DNA of 9,502 nucleotides from positions 1 to 9,502 of the forward strand of contig CACXZL010000044.1 of assembly GCA_902772085.1 (NCBI GenBank). The letters are read 5' to 3'. Source of the stretch: an uncultured Coriobacteriaceae bacterium. GTDB taxonomy: Bacteria > Actinomycetota > Coriobacteriia > Coriobacteriales > Atopobiaceae. Of the stretch, positions 1 through 6,566 are shown piece after piece. The position numbers and the translations under genes are program-made. Within the stretch, counting starts at the first letter, position 1. Each line of letters opens with the position of its first letter. The notes beneath the pieces are model-generated. The model did no database searches, had not been told where the DNA came from, and saw nothing but the letters and a program-made list of their open reading frames with translations.

Positions 1-629
1 TCCTCATCGCAACGGTGTTTACTCAAATGCACATGCAGACTCTTTCCAGCCTGTCCATACCTACAGTCGTACTTGCCCAGCATCTCCCAGGACATCCCTG
101 CGTGTATCACGACGACTATCAGGCGCTGTACGACATCACGTCGCTCGTCTTGAAGAAGGCCAAGAGACCCGCGTTTCTTGGCGTCTTGGAAAAAGACGAA
201 GCCGCCGGTAAAGAGCGCCACAGGGGATTCGTTGACGCTTGCACAGACGCCGGGATGGTCGTATTGCCCGATGCACAGCAGGTCGTGGGATTCGATGCAG
301 ACTCTGGCTACTTTGGAGCAGAGCGCATACTGGATACCGTTCCAGACGTCGATACCATCGTTTGCGCAACTGACGAAATAGCCTTTGGCGCAATGATGTG
401 CATGCATGAGTATGGTCGACGCGTGCCCGATGAAGTACAGATAACGGGGGTTGGCGACAGCTTGCTCAGTCGCATCGCGCGTCCCTCGCTCACTACCGTT
501 CATCTCTATTTCAAGACCAGCGGTGCCCGCGCCGCTTCCCTCTTGCTCGAAGAGATGCGTGGACATAGCGACAAACCCCAAGAGATTCGCATGGGATACG
601 ACATATACGGCCGTATGTCGATGCGCTAA
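1..629 (+). CDS. scrR: LacI-family transcriptional regulator, C-terminal part (5' truncated by window); probable sucrose repressor
   Basis: The reading frame is open from base 3 to a TAA at 627-629, giving 208 residues. It has no start inside the window that makes sense (the GTG at 15 lies inside the fold), so the DNA-binding N-terminus lies upstream. What is visible is the periplasmic-binding-protein-like effector domain of LacI/GalR regulators. Its landmarks are the strand ending SIPTVVL, the hinge segment KRPAFLGV followed by KERHRGFVDA, the DTIVCATDEIAFGAM segment, and the C-terminal ITGVGDS...PSLTTVH...TSGARAASLLLEEM block. Known family role: the protein binds a palindromic operator as a dimer and releases it on binding a sugar or sugar phosphate. 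Lying directly upstream of a sucrose-type PTS gene, and with two matching palindromes in the leaders of the next two genes, it is inferred to be the sucrose regulator. The family call is firm; the sucrose role is inference. Confidence 0.85.
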   Translation, partial: LIATVFTQMHMQTLSSLSIPTVVLAQHLPGHPCVYHDDYQALYDITSLVLKKAKRPAFLGVLEKDEAAGKERHRGFVDACTDAGMVVLPDAQQVVGFDADSGYFGAERILDTVPDVDTIVCATDEIAFGAMMCMHEYGRRVPDEVQITGVGDSLLSRIARPSLTTVHLYFKTSGARAASLLLEEMRGHSDKPQEIRMGYDIYGRMSMR

Positions 630-716
630 CATCTCGATTCAAGTCGTTCAGCGCCCTATCTTCGCAAGCCTTCCACCGATTTTTCATTTCTCGAACGAAA
701 AACCCTGTCATGGTAG

Positions 717-722
717 TAATAT
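717..722 (+). promoter_or_regulatory. Candidate -10 box of the PTS permease promoter
   Basis: TAATAT at 717-722 is the best -10-like hexamer in the 202-bp spacer 630-831. No good -35 hexamer is found 16-18 bp upstream; that stretch is AT-rich, with a TTTTTC/GAAAAA inverted repeat at 680-702. A start near 729 would put the palindromic operator at 732-749 just downstream of +1. The same geometry is seen at the fructokinase gene, which is the main support. Only this positional argument and the hexamer itself back the call. Confidence 0.35.
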
Positions 723-731
723 TGAGTGGTG

Positions 732-749
732 TGTGGGAACGATTCCACA
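732..749. promoter_or_regulatory. Palindromic operator 1, probable LacI-family (ScrR) site upstream of the PTS permease
   Basis: The 18-mer TGTGGGAACGATTCCACA is an imperfect palindrome (14 of 18 positions symmetric) with a central CG, as is typical of LacI-family operators. Its reverse complement matches the palindrome at 2998-3015 in front of the fructokinase at 16 of 18 positions. The two differences are symmetric (G to A at position 2, C to T at position 17), as expected for two sites bound by the same dimer. It lies about 83 bp upstream of the permease start and a few bases past the inferred transcription start, where a bound repressor would block initiation. Confidence 0.75.
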
Positions 750-831
750 GCGTACTGGTCTTGCGCTTGGAATTCACAGCCACTCAGGTAATGTCAGGAA
801 AGGAAAGGACACAAGGAAAGGGAGGTTTCTT

Positions 832-2832
832 ATGGCAGCTGAGCACGCGCAAGCAGCAAAAGAAATCTTGGCCGCAATTGGCGGTGCCGGGAACGTAGTC
901 TCGGCAGCACATTGCGCCACACGCCTTCGTCTCGTCATCGCAGACGACTCGAAGGTAGACATGGACGCCGTTGAGGACTGCTCACTTGCGAAGGGCAACT
1001 TCCAAGCAGCAGGTCAGCTTCAGGTGATCTATGGAACGGGAACCGTAAACAAGGTGTTTGACGAGTTCTGCAAGCAGGGCAACATCTCCGTAGGTTCCAC
1101 TGACGATGCCAAGGCTGCTGCGGCCGCCAAGGGCAATCCCATCCAGCGCGCCACCAAAGCGCTCGGTGACGTATTTGTCCCCATTATCCCCGCCATCGTA
1201 GCTTCCGGTCTCATGATGGGTCTCACCGAAGGTCTAAACAACGCCATGGGCGGTGCGCTCAGCATGAATCCTTGGTGGATTCTCATCCACACGTTCTCCA
1301 ACGCCTCGTTCGTATTCCTCCAGATCCTTATCGGCTTCTCGGCTGCTCGTGTCTTTGGCGGCAACGAGTTCTTGGGCGGCGTCATCGGCATGATCATGAA
1401 CCACACTGGTCTCATGAACGCCTGGAACATCCCCGGATCCTCAGGCGCGCTCATCGTAGGATCTGACGCAGCTGCTCAGGCCCTCGGGGTTCCCGCAGCC
1501 GAGGCTTCCGCCGATGCCATCATGGCTGCCGGCTACCTGCCCCAGGTCGCTCTCATTCCTGGTGTACCTCTGTTTGGTGCCGTACCTCTGCAAGGTTATC
1601 AAGGTCACGTCATCCCCGTCGTCGTCGCCGTGTTCCTCATGTGCCTCATCGAGAAGAAGCTCCACGAGATCGTGCCCGACATGTTTGACCTCTTCGTGAC
1701 CCCGCTCGTGACCGTTCTGGCCACTGGCCTCGCCACCATGATCGTCATCGGCCCCATCTTCTCCATCGTCGAGGAAGGCGTTATGGAGTTCTTCAAGTTC
1801 CTGCTTGGCATACCGTTTGGCCTGGGCGGAGCTTTGGCTGGTGCAATCTACCCGCTTACGGTCGTTCTTGGCGTACACCACATGTTCAACGCACTCGAGG
1901 CTGGTCTCGTGGCTCAGGGCGCCGACAACTTCAACCCCATCATCTCTGCAGCTAACGTCGCTCAGGGCGCTGCCTGCTTCGCAGTCTTCGTAAAGACCAA
2001 GTCCGCAAAGAAGAAGGGCCTCGCGCTTCCTTCCGGCATCTCCTCGCTGCTCGGCATCACCGAGCCCGCCATCTACGGTGTAAACCTGCCCGCACTCAAG
2101 CCCTTCATCGCCGCTATCTGCGGTGCTGCCGCTGGTGGTGCAGTCGCAGCCTTCACCGGCCTTTACTCCATCGCTTACGGCATCACCGGTCTCTTTGGCT
2201 ACCTCATCACCGCTGACGCCGTGAAGTACACCATCGTTATTGCCGTTGCCTTTGCCGTGTCCTTCGCCGTCACCATGGTTCTTTACTCGGACGACGAGAA
2301 GACCAAAGCCGCTGCCGCTCGTGAGGCTGCCAAGGCCGCCGCTCCCGCAACTCCCGCACAGGTCGACGCAGCTTATGCTGCTGGCACCGTAGTTGCTCCC
2401 ATGACCGGTGAGTGCATCGACATGACCACCGTTCCCGATCCCGTGTTTGCCTCGCTCGCTATGGGCAACGGCGTTGCCATCGAGCCCACCGAGGGCGGCA
2501 TTTACGCTCCCGTAAGTGGCACTGTCACCATGGTTGCTGGCACCGGTCACGCCGTAGGTCTCATGGCCGACGACGGCACCGAGATTCTGATTCACGCCGG
2601 CATCGACACCGTAGAGCTCAACGGTGAGCCCTTCACCATCAAGGTAGCCGCAAACGACACCGTCAAGGCTGGCCAGCTCCTCATCGAGGCCGATCTTGAC
2701 GCCATCAAGGCTGCTGGCAAGCCTGCCACCACCATGGTCATCGTCACCAACTCCGATGACTATGCGGCCATCGAGCAGTCCTACGGCCCGTGCAAGGCTG
2801 GTCAGAAGGTCGTCGATCTCAAGAAGAAGTAA
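832..2832 (+). CDS. scrA: PTS sucrose-type permease, fused EIIBCA
   Basis: This 666-residue fusion protein is a phosphotransferase-system permease that takes up a disaccharide, most likely sucrose, and phosphorylates it to sucrose-6-phosphate at the membrane. Domain order is IIB (about 1-85), hydrophobic IIC (about 105-485), an Ala-rich linker (about 486-518), then IIA. Phosphorylation residues are visible: Cys28 of IIB in HCATRLRL, and in IIA His573 (HAVGL) and His588 (LIHAGID), 15 residues apart as in glucose-type IIA. IIC carries GYQGH (255-259), HH (349-350) and the GITEPA loop (408-413) of the glucose/sucrose/trehalose group. Length and order match sucrose IIBCA proteins of lactic acid bacteria. 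ATG 832 is chosen because GGAGGT lies five bases upstream; the frame remains open far upstream but that part is non-coding or overlaps the regulator. Codon use is strongly biased, suggesting high expression. Trehalose or another beta-fructoside is the main alternative; the hydrolase and fructokinase favour sucrose. Confidence 0.92.
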   Translation: MAAEHAQAAKEILAAIGGAGNVVSAAHCATRLRLVIADDSKVDMDAVEDCSLAKGNFQAAGQLQVIYGTGTVNKVFDEFCKQGNISVGSTDDAKAAAAAKGNPIQRATKALGDVFVPIIPAIVASGLMMGLTEGLNNAMGGALSMNPWWILIHTFSNASFVFLQILIGFSAARVFGGNEFLGGVIGMIMNHTGLMNAWNIPGSSGALIVGSDAAAQALGVPAAEASADAIMAAGYLPQVALIPGVPLFGAVPLQGYQGHVIPVVVAVFLMCLIEKKLHEIVPDMFDLFVTPLVTVLATGLATMIVIGPIFSIVEEGVMEFFKFLLGIPFGLGGALAGAIYPLTVVLGVHHMFNALEAGLVAQGADNFNPIISAANVAQGAACFAVFVKTKSAKKKGLALPSGISSLLGITEPAIYGVNLPALKPFIAAICGAAAGGAVAAFTGLYSIAYGITGLFGYLITADAVKYTIVIAVAFAVSFAVTMVLYSDDEKTKAAAAREAAKAAAPATPAQVDAAYAAGTVVAPMTGECIDMTTVPDPVFASLAMGNGVAIEPTEGGIYAPVSGTVTMVAGTGHAVGLMADDGTEILIHAGIDTVELNGEPFTIKVAANDTVKAGQLLIEADLDAIKAAGKPATTMVIVTNSDDYAAIEQSYGPCKAGQKVVDLKKK

Positions 2833-2859
2833 GCACTTCTGCTTCATCGCACCTTACGC

Positions 2860-2891
2860 AAACGCGCGCGTCTCTGGGGCGCGCGTTTTTT
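2860..2891 (+). terminator. Intrinsic terminator after the PTS permease
   Basis: A perfect 10-bp stem (AAACGCGCGC at 2860-2869 with GCGCGCGTTT at 2879-2888) closes a 9-nt loop. It runs into six T residues at 2886-2891, 28 bp past the permease stop. This is a textbook Rho-independent terminator. It separates permease transcription from the fructokinase, which has its own operator. Confidence 0.92.
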
Positions 2892-2980
2892 AAAAGTGAT
2901 TTGGTCCCTGAGGGCTTTCCCCTCACCTACCAGTGTGGAGCGGTCGCGTACTCGTAAGTCGTGGCACGGATATCATAGTG

Positions 2981-2986
2981 TATGCT
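2981..2986 (+). promoter_or_regulatory. Candidate -10 box of the fructokinase promoter
   Basis: TATGCT at 2981-2986 is the likeliest -10 in the spacer between the permease terminator and the fructokinase. TATCAT at 2971-2976 is the alternative. No recognisable -35 lies at 16-18 bp. With a start near 2993 the operator at 2998-3015 would sit just downstream of +1, as proposed for the permease promoter. The call rests on the hexamer and this shared layout. Confidence 0.35.
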
Positions 2987-2997
2987 CTAAAGAGGTG

Positions 2998-3015
2998 TAT
3001 GGAATCGTTCCCATA
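2998..3015. promoter_or_regulatory. Palindromic operator 2, probable LacI-family (ScrR) site upstream of the fructokinase
   Basis: TATGGAATCGTTCCCATA is an imperfect 18-bp palindrome with a central CG, equal at 16 of 18 positions to the reverse complement of the site at 732-749. It abuts the fructokinase ribosome-binding site (GAAAGGGG begins at 3016), so a bound protein would block elongation or initiation just before the gene. The pairing of two such sites in front of two sucrose genes supports a small local regulon. Confidence 0.75.
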
Positions 3016-3031
3016 GAAAGGGGCATGCAAA

Positions 3032-3991
3032 ATGTTCTCTGTTACGGCACTAGGCGAAGTACTCATCGACTTCACCGACCATGGCGTCTCGGCAAATGGT
3101 CAGAAACTATTTGAACGCAATCCCGGCGGAGCTCCTGCAAACGTACTGGTTGCACTTCAGAAGCTTGGCCACAAGACCGCCTTCATCGGCAAGGTCGGCA
3201 CCGATATGCACGGAGAGTTTCTGCGCCAGACCATCGCAGAAAACGGCGTCAACTGCGACGGTCTTGTATCTGACCCCAACTTCTTTACGACTCTGGCCTT
3301 TGTAGCACTCGACGATAAGGGCGATCGCTCCTTCTCGTTTGCCCGCAAGCCTGGTGCAGACACGCAGCTCAAGCCCGAAGACCTACCGAAAGATGTCATC
3401 GCGGAGAGCAAGGTATTTCACGTGGGATCCCTTTCCCTTACCGATGAGCCCGCGCGCAGCGCGACGCTTGAAGCATTGAAGCTCGCAGAGGCCGCCGGTT
3501 GTGTCATGTCGTATGACCCCAACTATCGTGACAGCCTATGGCCAAGCGCCGAAGCTGCCTCCAAGCAGATGCGCTCCCTCATCCCCTACATGGACCTCGT
3601 CAAGATCAGTGCTGAAGAGTGCCCCATGGTTACCGACTTCACCGAACCAGCTGACGCAGCCAAGGCTTTGCTCGATGCTGGTGTAAGCGTTGTCGTAGTC
3701 ACACTCGACGCTGACGGCGCTTTCGTCGCAACGAAGGATGGCTCCGAGCTCGTACACAGCTTCCGCGTAGATGCCGTAGACACCACTGGAGCCGGCGACT
3801 CCTTCTGGGGCGGCTTCCTCTGCGCCTTCTGCGAGAGCGAAAAGAAGCCTTCGGAAATCACCCTCGAGGACGCCGTAAGCTTTGCTCGATTTGGCAACGG
3901 TGTCGCAAGCCTCTGTGTGCGCACCCGCGGCGCAATCCCCGCCATGCCTGAGCGCGAGGCAGTAGAAGCCCTTCTCAAAGAGCAGGCATAA
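3032..3991 (+). CDS. scrK: Fructokinase, PfkB/ribokinase family
   Basis: The protein has 319 residues, normal for PfkB sugar kinases. It is inferred to phosphorylate the fructose released by sucrose-6-phosphate hydrolase to fructose-6-phosphate with ATP. Both family signatures are visible: the N-terminal substrate region NPGGAPANV (30-38) and the C-terminal DTTGAGDSFWGGF block (from 250) with the catalytic Asp256 and the anion-hole Gly-Ala-Gly. The PGGAP variant and YDPNYRDSLW segment resemble bacterial fructokinases more than ribokinases. ATG 3032 follows AAAGGGG with an 8-base spacer; an ATG at 3025 is out of frame. The gene stands alone between a strong terminator and the hydrolase, with its own operator. 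Other PfkB substrates (for example 2-keto-3-deoxygluconate) cannot be excluded from sequence, but the context makes fructose by far the best guess. Confidence 0.9.
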   Translation: MFSVTALGEVLIDFTDHGVSANGQKLFERNPGGAPANVLVALQKLGHKTAFIGKVGTDMHGEFLRQTIAENGVNCDGLVSDPNFFTTLAFVALDDKGDRSFSFARKPGADTQLKPEDLPKDVIAESKVFHVGSLSLTDEPARSATLEALKLAEAAGCVMSYDPNYRDSLWPSAEAASKQMRSLIPYMDLVKISAEECPMVTDFTEPADAAKALLDAGVSVVVVTLDADGAFVATKDGSELVHSFRVDAVDTTGAGDSFWGGFLCAFCESEKKPSEITLEDAVSFARFGNGVASLCVRTRGAIPAMPEREAVEALLKEQA

Positions 3992-4028
3992 AGCCCTTGT
4001 TGGCTTAAGAGAGATCTTCTTTCTTTTT
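3991..4028 (+). terminator. Weak possible terminator after the fructokinase
   Basis: A short AAGCC/GGCTT hairpin (3991-3995 with 4002-4006, 6-nt loop) is followed after about 11 bases by a pyrimidine run rich in T (4017-4029). The stem is only 5 bp and the T-run is displaced, so termination would be partial at best. The independent promoter in front of the hydrolase fits some uncoupling here. Confidence 0.25.
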
Positions 4029-4095
4029 GTGGCCATTGGGGCTTGTCCCCTCTGGCCACACTCAAATGGCCAAAAGGAACTAGCCCAAATGGCCA
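4029..4095. repeat. Array of four TGGCCA palindromes upstream of the hydrolase promoter
   Basis: TGGCCA occurs at 4030-4035, 4053-4058, 4067-4072 and 4090-4095, giving start-to-start steps of 23, 14 and 23 bp. The last two share a 10-base direct repeat, CAAATGGCCA. The first two form the arms of a hairpin: GTGGCCA (4029-4035) pairs with TGGCCAC (4053-4059), and inside it GGGG (4038-4041) pairs with CCCC (4047-4050) around a 5-nt loop. The hairpin is not followed by a T-run on either strand, so it is not an intrinsic terminator. Position upstream of and into the promoter suggests binding sites for a regulator, which is inference. Confidence 0.6.
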
Positions 4096-4117
4096 CAACT
4101 CTTGTCTGACTTATAAT
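4089..4117 (+). promoter_or_regulatory. Promoter of the sucrose-6-phosphate hydrolase gene
   Basis: A perfect consensus TATAAT lies at 4112-4117, 31 bp before the start codon, predicting a start near 4124 and a leader of about 25 nt. The position expected for -35 (about 4089-4094, ATGGCC) does not resemble TTGACA and is occupied by the fourth TGGCCA copy. A strong -10 with a missing -35 suits an activator-dependent or otherwise regulated promoter. No copy of the permease/fructokinase operator is present here. Confidence 0.6.
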
Positions 4118-4148
4118 GTGTTTTGGGCACACGCGGAAGGAGAACGTT

Positions 4149-5678
4149 ATGCAGATGCACGTGAATCTGGACTATCGTCAGCACAACTGGCGCCTCGGGT
4201 TTCACCTCCAAACCCCCACAGGCTGGCTTTCCGACCCAAACGGACTTTGCCAGTTCAACGGCGAGTATCACATTTTCCATCAGTACGCTCCACGCTGGCC
4301 ATGGCCAGGACATGGCTGGGGTCACTGGACGAGCAAGGACCTCGTGAATTGGGAATTCCATCGTGGAGCCATCATTCCCGAGATGGAGCTCGACAAGAAC
4401 GGCTCCTACTCAGGTTCTGCCGTAGTGCGCGATGGAGAGATGTGGTGCTACTATACAGGAAACGTTCTTGAACCAGGAGAACACAACTACGACTACGATG
4501 GTCGCCAAGCAAACGAAACCCTCGTCATCAGCAAAGACGGTCGTACCTTCAGCGATCGCAAGCTGGTGCTTGGCAACGATGGCTATCCTGACTATTGCTC
4601 TTGCCATGTGCGCGATCCCAAGGTTTGGTGGCAAAAGGACCGCTGGAACATGTTGCTTGGCGCACGCACCATGGACGACCATCCAGCGATGCTGCTTTAC
4701 ACCAGTCCTGATGGCGTGAACGATTGGAAGCTCGCTGGATCCTGTACGACCATATCAGGTGAGCCCTTTGGCTACATGTGGGAATGTCCAAACATCGTGA
4801 CGCTTGGGGGACGTGAGTTCTTCTTTGTGTGCCCGCAGGGCGTGCCTAGCAAACCCACGAAGTTCCAAAACAACTTCAACTCTGGCTATTTCCCCGTAGA
4901 AGGCACGGTCATCGACCTCCTTGAAGGCGACAGCAAGCTCATGGATGCAGATGCTCCATACGGTTGCATCGATGAAGAGACCTTCGTCGAGCTTGATTAC
5001 GGATTTGACTTCTACGCCCCCCAGGTCTTCACGGACGAAAAAGGTCGACAAATACTCGTGGGCTGGATGGGACTTCCCGACATCGAACTGCAATACCAGG
5101 TACCCACCTATGAATGGCTCCACACTCTGACGTGGTTGCGAGAGCTTTCTCTCAATGATGCAGGCAACATCTGCCAGTGGCCGCTACCCGAATACGACGC
5201 ACTCCACAACAAGCGTATAGAGTTTACGCACGAAGGCGCCGCTGACTCTTGTGGCAAGCTCGGTACCAGCAACTACGACGCCTTCTGCATATGCGGAGCC
5301 ATCGGGGCAAAGTTTGCCAACGGCACGGCGGATGTATTCCTCGAGGGCATCGAGGGTGAAGGGCGCCTTATGCTGAACGCCGATCTTGAGCTCGTGGTAA
5401 TCGGAGACCTGATCGAACTCGCCTTCCATGGCATCGCCGGTGGCTATCGTACCGTTCGACGCTTACCACTTGCAGAGCTTTCCGCAGGCAAGCTCGAAAG
5501 CATACGCATGGTAGTCGACACAAGCGCAGTTGAGATCTATCTCAACGGTGGTGAGCACACCATGTCTACCCGTTGGTGGCCGCAGGAAATCACAAACCTC
5601 AGCGTTACAAGCACCTTCCAAGCAAAAGAGAGCTACGCATACGAGATGAAGTTCTTCGACTTTGGCAATATCTGCTAA
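4149..5678 (+). CDS. scrB: Sucrose-6-phosphate hydrolase (GH32 beta-fructofuranosidase)
   Basis: This 509-residue cytoplasmic enzyme has no signal peptide. It cleaves sucrose-6-phosphate, the product of the PTS permease, into glucose-6-phosphate and fructose. All three GH32 active-site motifs are visible: WLSDPNG with nucleophile Asp29, VRDP with transition-state stabiliser Asp156, and MWECPN with acid/base Glu212. YSGSA follows the first motif as usual. The N-terminal five-bladed propeller runs to about residue 330, followed by the C-terminal beta-sandwich ending in YAYEMKFFDF. ATG 4149 is chosen because AAGGAG lies six bases upstream and the next residues match the family start; an in-frame ATG at 4116 lies within the -10 box. 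The gene has its own promoter and is likely the last of the sucrose genes. Other GH32 activities such as fructan hydrolysis are possible, but a PTS partner and no secretion signal favour the phosphorylated substrate. Confidence 0.93.
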   Translation: MQMHVNLDYRQHNWRLGFHLQTPTGWLSDPNGLCQFNGEYHIFHQYAPRWPWPGHGWGHWTSKDLVNWEFHRGAIIPEMELDKNGSYSGSAVVRDGEMWCYYTGNVLEPGEHNYDYDGRQANETLVISKDGRTFSDRKLVLGNDGYPDYCSCHVRDPKVWWQKDRWNMLLGARTMDDHPAMLLYTSPDGVNDWKLAGSCTTISGEPFGYMWECPNIVTLGGREFFFVCPQGVPSKPTKFQNNFNSGYFPVEGTVIDLLEGDSKLMDADAPYGCIDEETFVELDYGFDFYAPQVFTDEKGRQILVGWMGLPDIELQYQVPTYEWLHTLTWLRELSLNDAGNICQWPLPEYDALHNKRIEFTHEGAADSCGKLGTSNYDAFCICGAIGAKFANGTADVFLEGIEGEGRLMLNADLELVVIGDLIELAFHGIAGGYRTVRRLPLAELSAGKLESIRMVVDTSAVEIYLNGGEHTMSTRWWPQEITNLSVTSTFQAKESYAYEMKFFDFGNIC

Positions 5679-5694
5679 AGGGCTCAAAGGTACC

Positions 5695-5771
5695 CTTGCC
5701 GAGGACTTCCTGTTGTGAGCAAGAAAGGCGCATTGCGTGAAGAACTGCCACAGCAAGAAGCCCTCGGCAAG
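5695..5771. repeat. Long imperfect hairpin between the hydrolase and plsY
   Basis: CTTGCCGAGG (5695-5704) and CCTCGGCAAG (5762-5771) are a perfect 10-bp inverted repeat. Inside it, 5706-5717 pairs with 5749-5760. The whole stem covers 23 positions: 20 Watson-Crick pairs, one T-G pair and two A-C mismatches, closing a 31-nt loop that itself holds CGC/GCG. On the minus strand the two mismatches become G-U wobbles and the wobble becomes A-C, so RNA read from the minus strand pairs slightly better. No T-run follows on either side, so it is not a classic terminator. It may be a structured RNA, an mRNA 3' stabiliser, or a remnant of a small inverted-repeat element. The rest of the 213-bp spacer (5679-5891) shows only a weak GC hairpin near 5810-5833. 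Confidence 0.6.
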
Positions 5772-5891
5772 AGCGATAGGGCATTACTTTTGAATCGAGG
5801 GAACGGGTTTGCGGTGTCGTGACTTCGCCGCCCGATTGCGCCCTTTGATATGGACGGTACGATCTTGTCTTGAAATGAAGGGGAATAAGAA

Positions 5892-6503
5892 ATGCTCCAG
5901 AGATTCATTTGCCTTTTGATAGGCTATGCGTGTGGGTGCGTACTGTGTTCAGATATCGTGGCACGAGCACTTTCTGGGAAATCCGCCTTTGAACTGGGAG
6001 ACGGAAATCCCGGCATGGCAAATGTGGGCCACGAACTCGGTACAAAGGCCGCCCTGCTCTCCCTTGCTGGCGATATCCTCAAAACCGTTCTCGCCGTCGT
6101 TGTATCGCAGCTCCTGTATCCCCAACTCGGCATTGTGGCCACGGCGTGGGCGGGACTTGGCACCACCCTCGGCCATGACTTTCCCTTTTGGCATCGCTTC
6201 AGAGGCGGCAAAGGTGTTACCACCATCGCAAGCACCATCATCCTCATCTCCCCTCTTTGGGGCATTCTCGCAGGTGTCGTGGGCTTTTTCTCCATCATCG
6301 TCACGGGATACCTCAGCGTGGCGGCCCTCATTGCCATGGCATTCTATGTCATCGCCATGTTCGTGCAAGGCAACTTGGAAATATCCTGCCTCTGCCTCGT
6401 TTTTATGGCACTGCAAGTCTACGGGCATTGGTCAAAGCTTGTAGGCATACGCAACGGCACGACTCGTCGCGCTGGTTTAGCGGACAAATTCCGCCACAAA
6501 TAG
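5892..6503 (+). CDS. plsY: Acyl-phosphate:glycerol-3-phosphate acyltransferase PlsY
   Basis: The product is a 203-residue multi-pass membrane protein, the usual PlsY length. PlsY transfers an acyl chain from acyl-phosphate (made by PlsX) to glycerol-3-phosphate, giving lysophosphatidate in membrane lipid synthesis. The three cytoplasmic family motifs are recognisable: GYACGCVLCSD (11-21, family usually GYLxGSIP), GDGNPGMANV (36-45, family usually GSGNxGATN) and GHDFPFWHRFRGGKGV (94-109) with His95 and the GGKG loop; GDILK (60-64) is also typical. Motif 1 is clearly divergent, lacking the usual GS-P, and Ala43 replaces the usual Thr in motif 2. ATG 5892 follows AAGGGG with an 8-base spacer. 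It is probably transcribed alone; the upstream promoter is not obvious (TTGATA at 5845-5850 is a possible -35 without a good -10). The family call is firm and the activity likely. Confidence 0.88.
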   Translation: MLQRFICLLIGYACGCVLCSDIVARALSGKSAFELGDGNPGMANVGHELGTKAALLSLAGDILKTVLAVVVSQLLYPQLGIVATAWAGLGTTLGHDFPFWHRFRGGKGVTTIASTIILISPLWGILAGVVGFFSIIVTGYLSVAALIAMAFYVIAMFVQGNLEISCLCLVFMALQVYGHWSKLVGIRNGTTRRAGLADKFRHK

Positions 6504-6566
6504 CGCATTGCAGGAGTTTTGCTACCATTTGCGTCCCAACAAGGACAGTGATCGCTCTATGGCGCA

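Noticed and set aside
451..831. Open N-terminal extension of the permease frame back to 451
   Set aside because: It overlaps the regulator gene in another frame and crosses the operator. The true start at 832 has a strong ribosome-binding site and matches the IIB domain start.
1441..2847. Long open frame on the minus strand opposite the PTS permease (about 468 codons)
   Set aside because: It is low-complexity, rich in Gly, Asp and His, and mirrors the strongly biased codons of the permease. It has no family resemblance, so it is a shadow frame.
4029..4059. GTGGCCA/TGGCCAC hairpin as an intrinsic terminator of the fructokinase
   Set aside because: The T-rich run precedes the hairpin on the + strand, and would be an A-run on the minus strand, so neither orientation fits an intrinsic terminator.
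3536..4132. Minus-strand open frames opposite the fructokinase
   Set aside because: No start signal, no recognisable domain, and they lie fully across a clear PfkB gene with intact motifs.
6504..6566. Possible terminator between convergent plsY and the HAD gene
   Set aside because: No stem longer than a few base pairs and no T-run could be found in the 63 bp.
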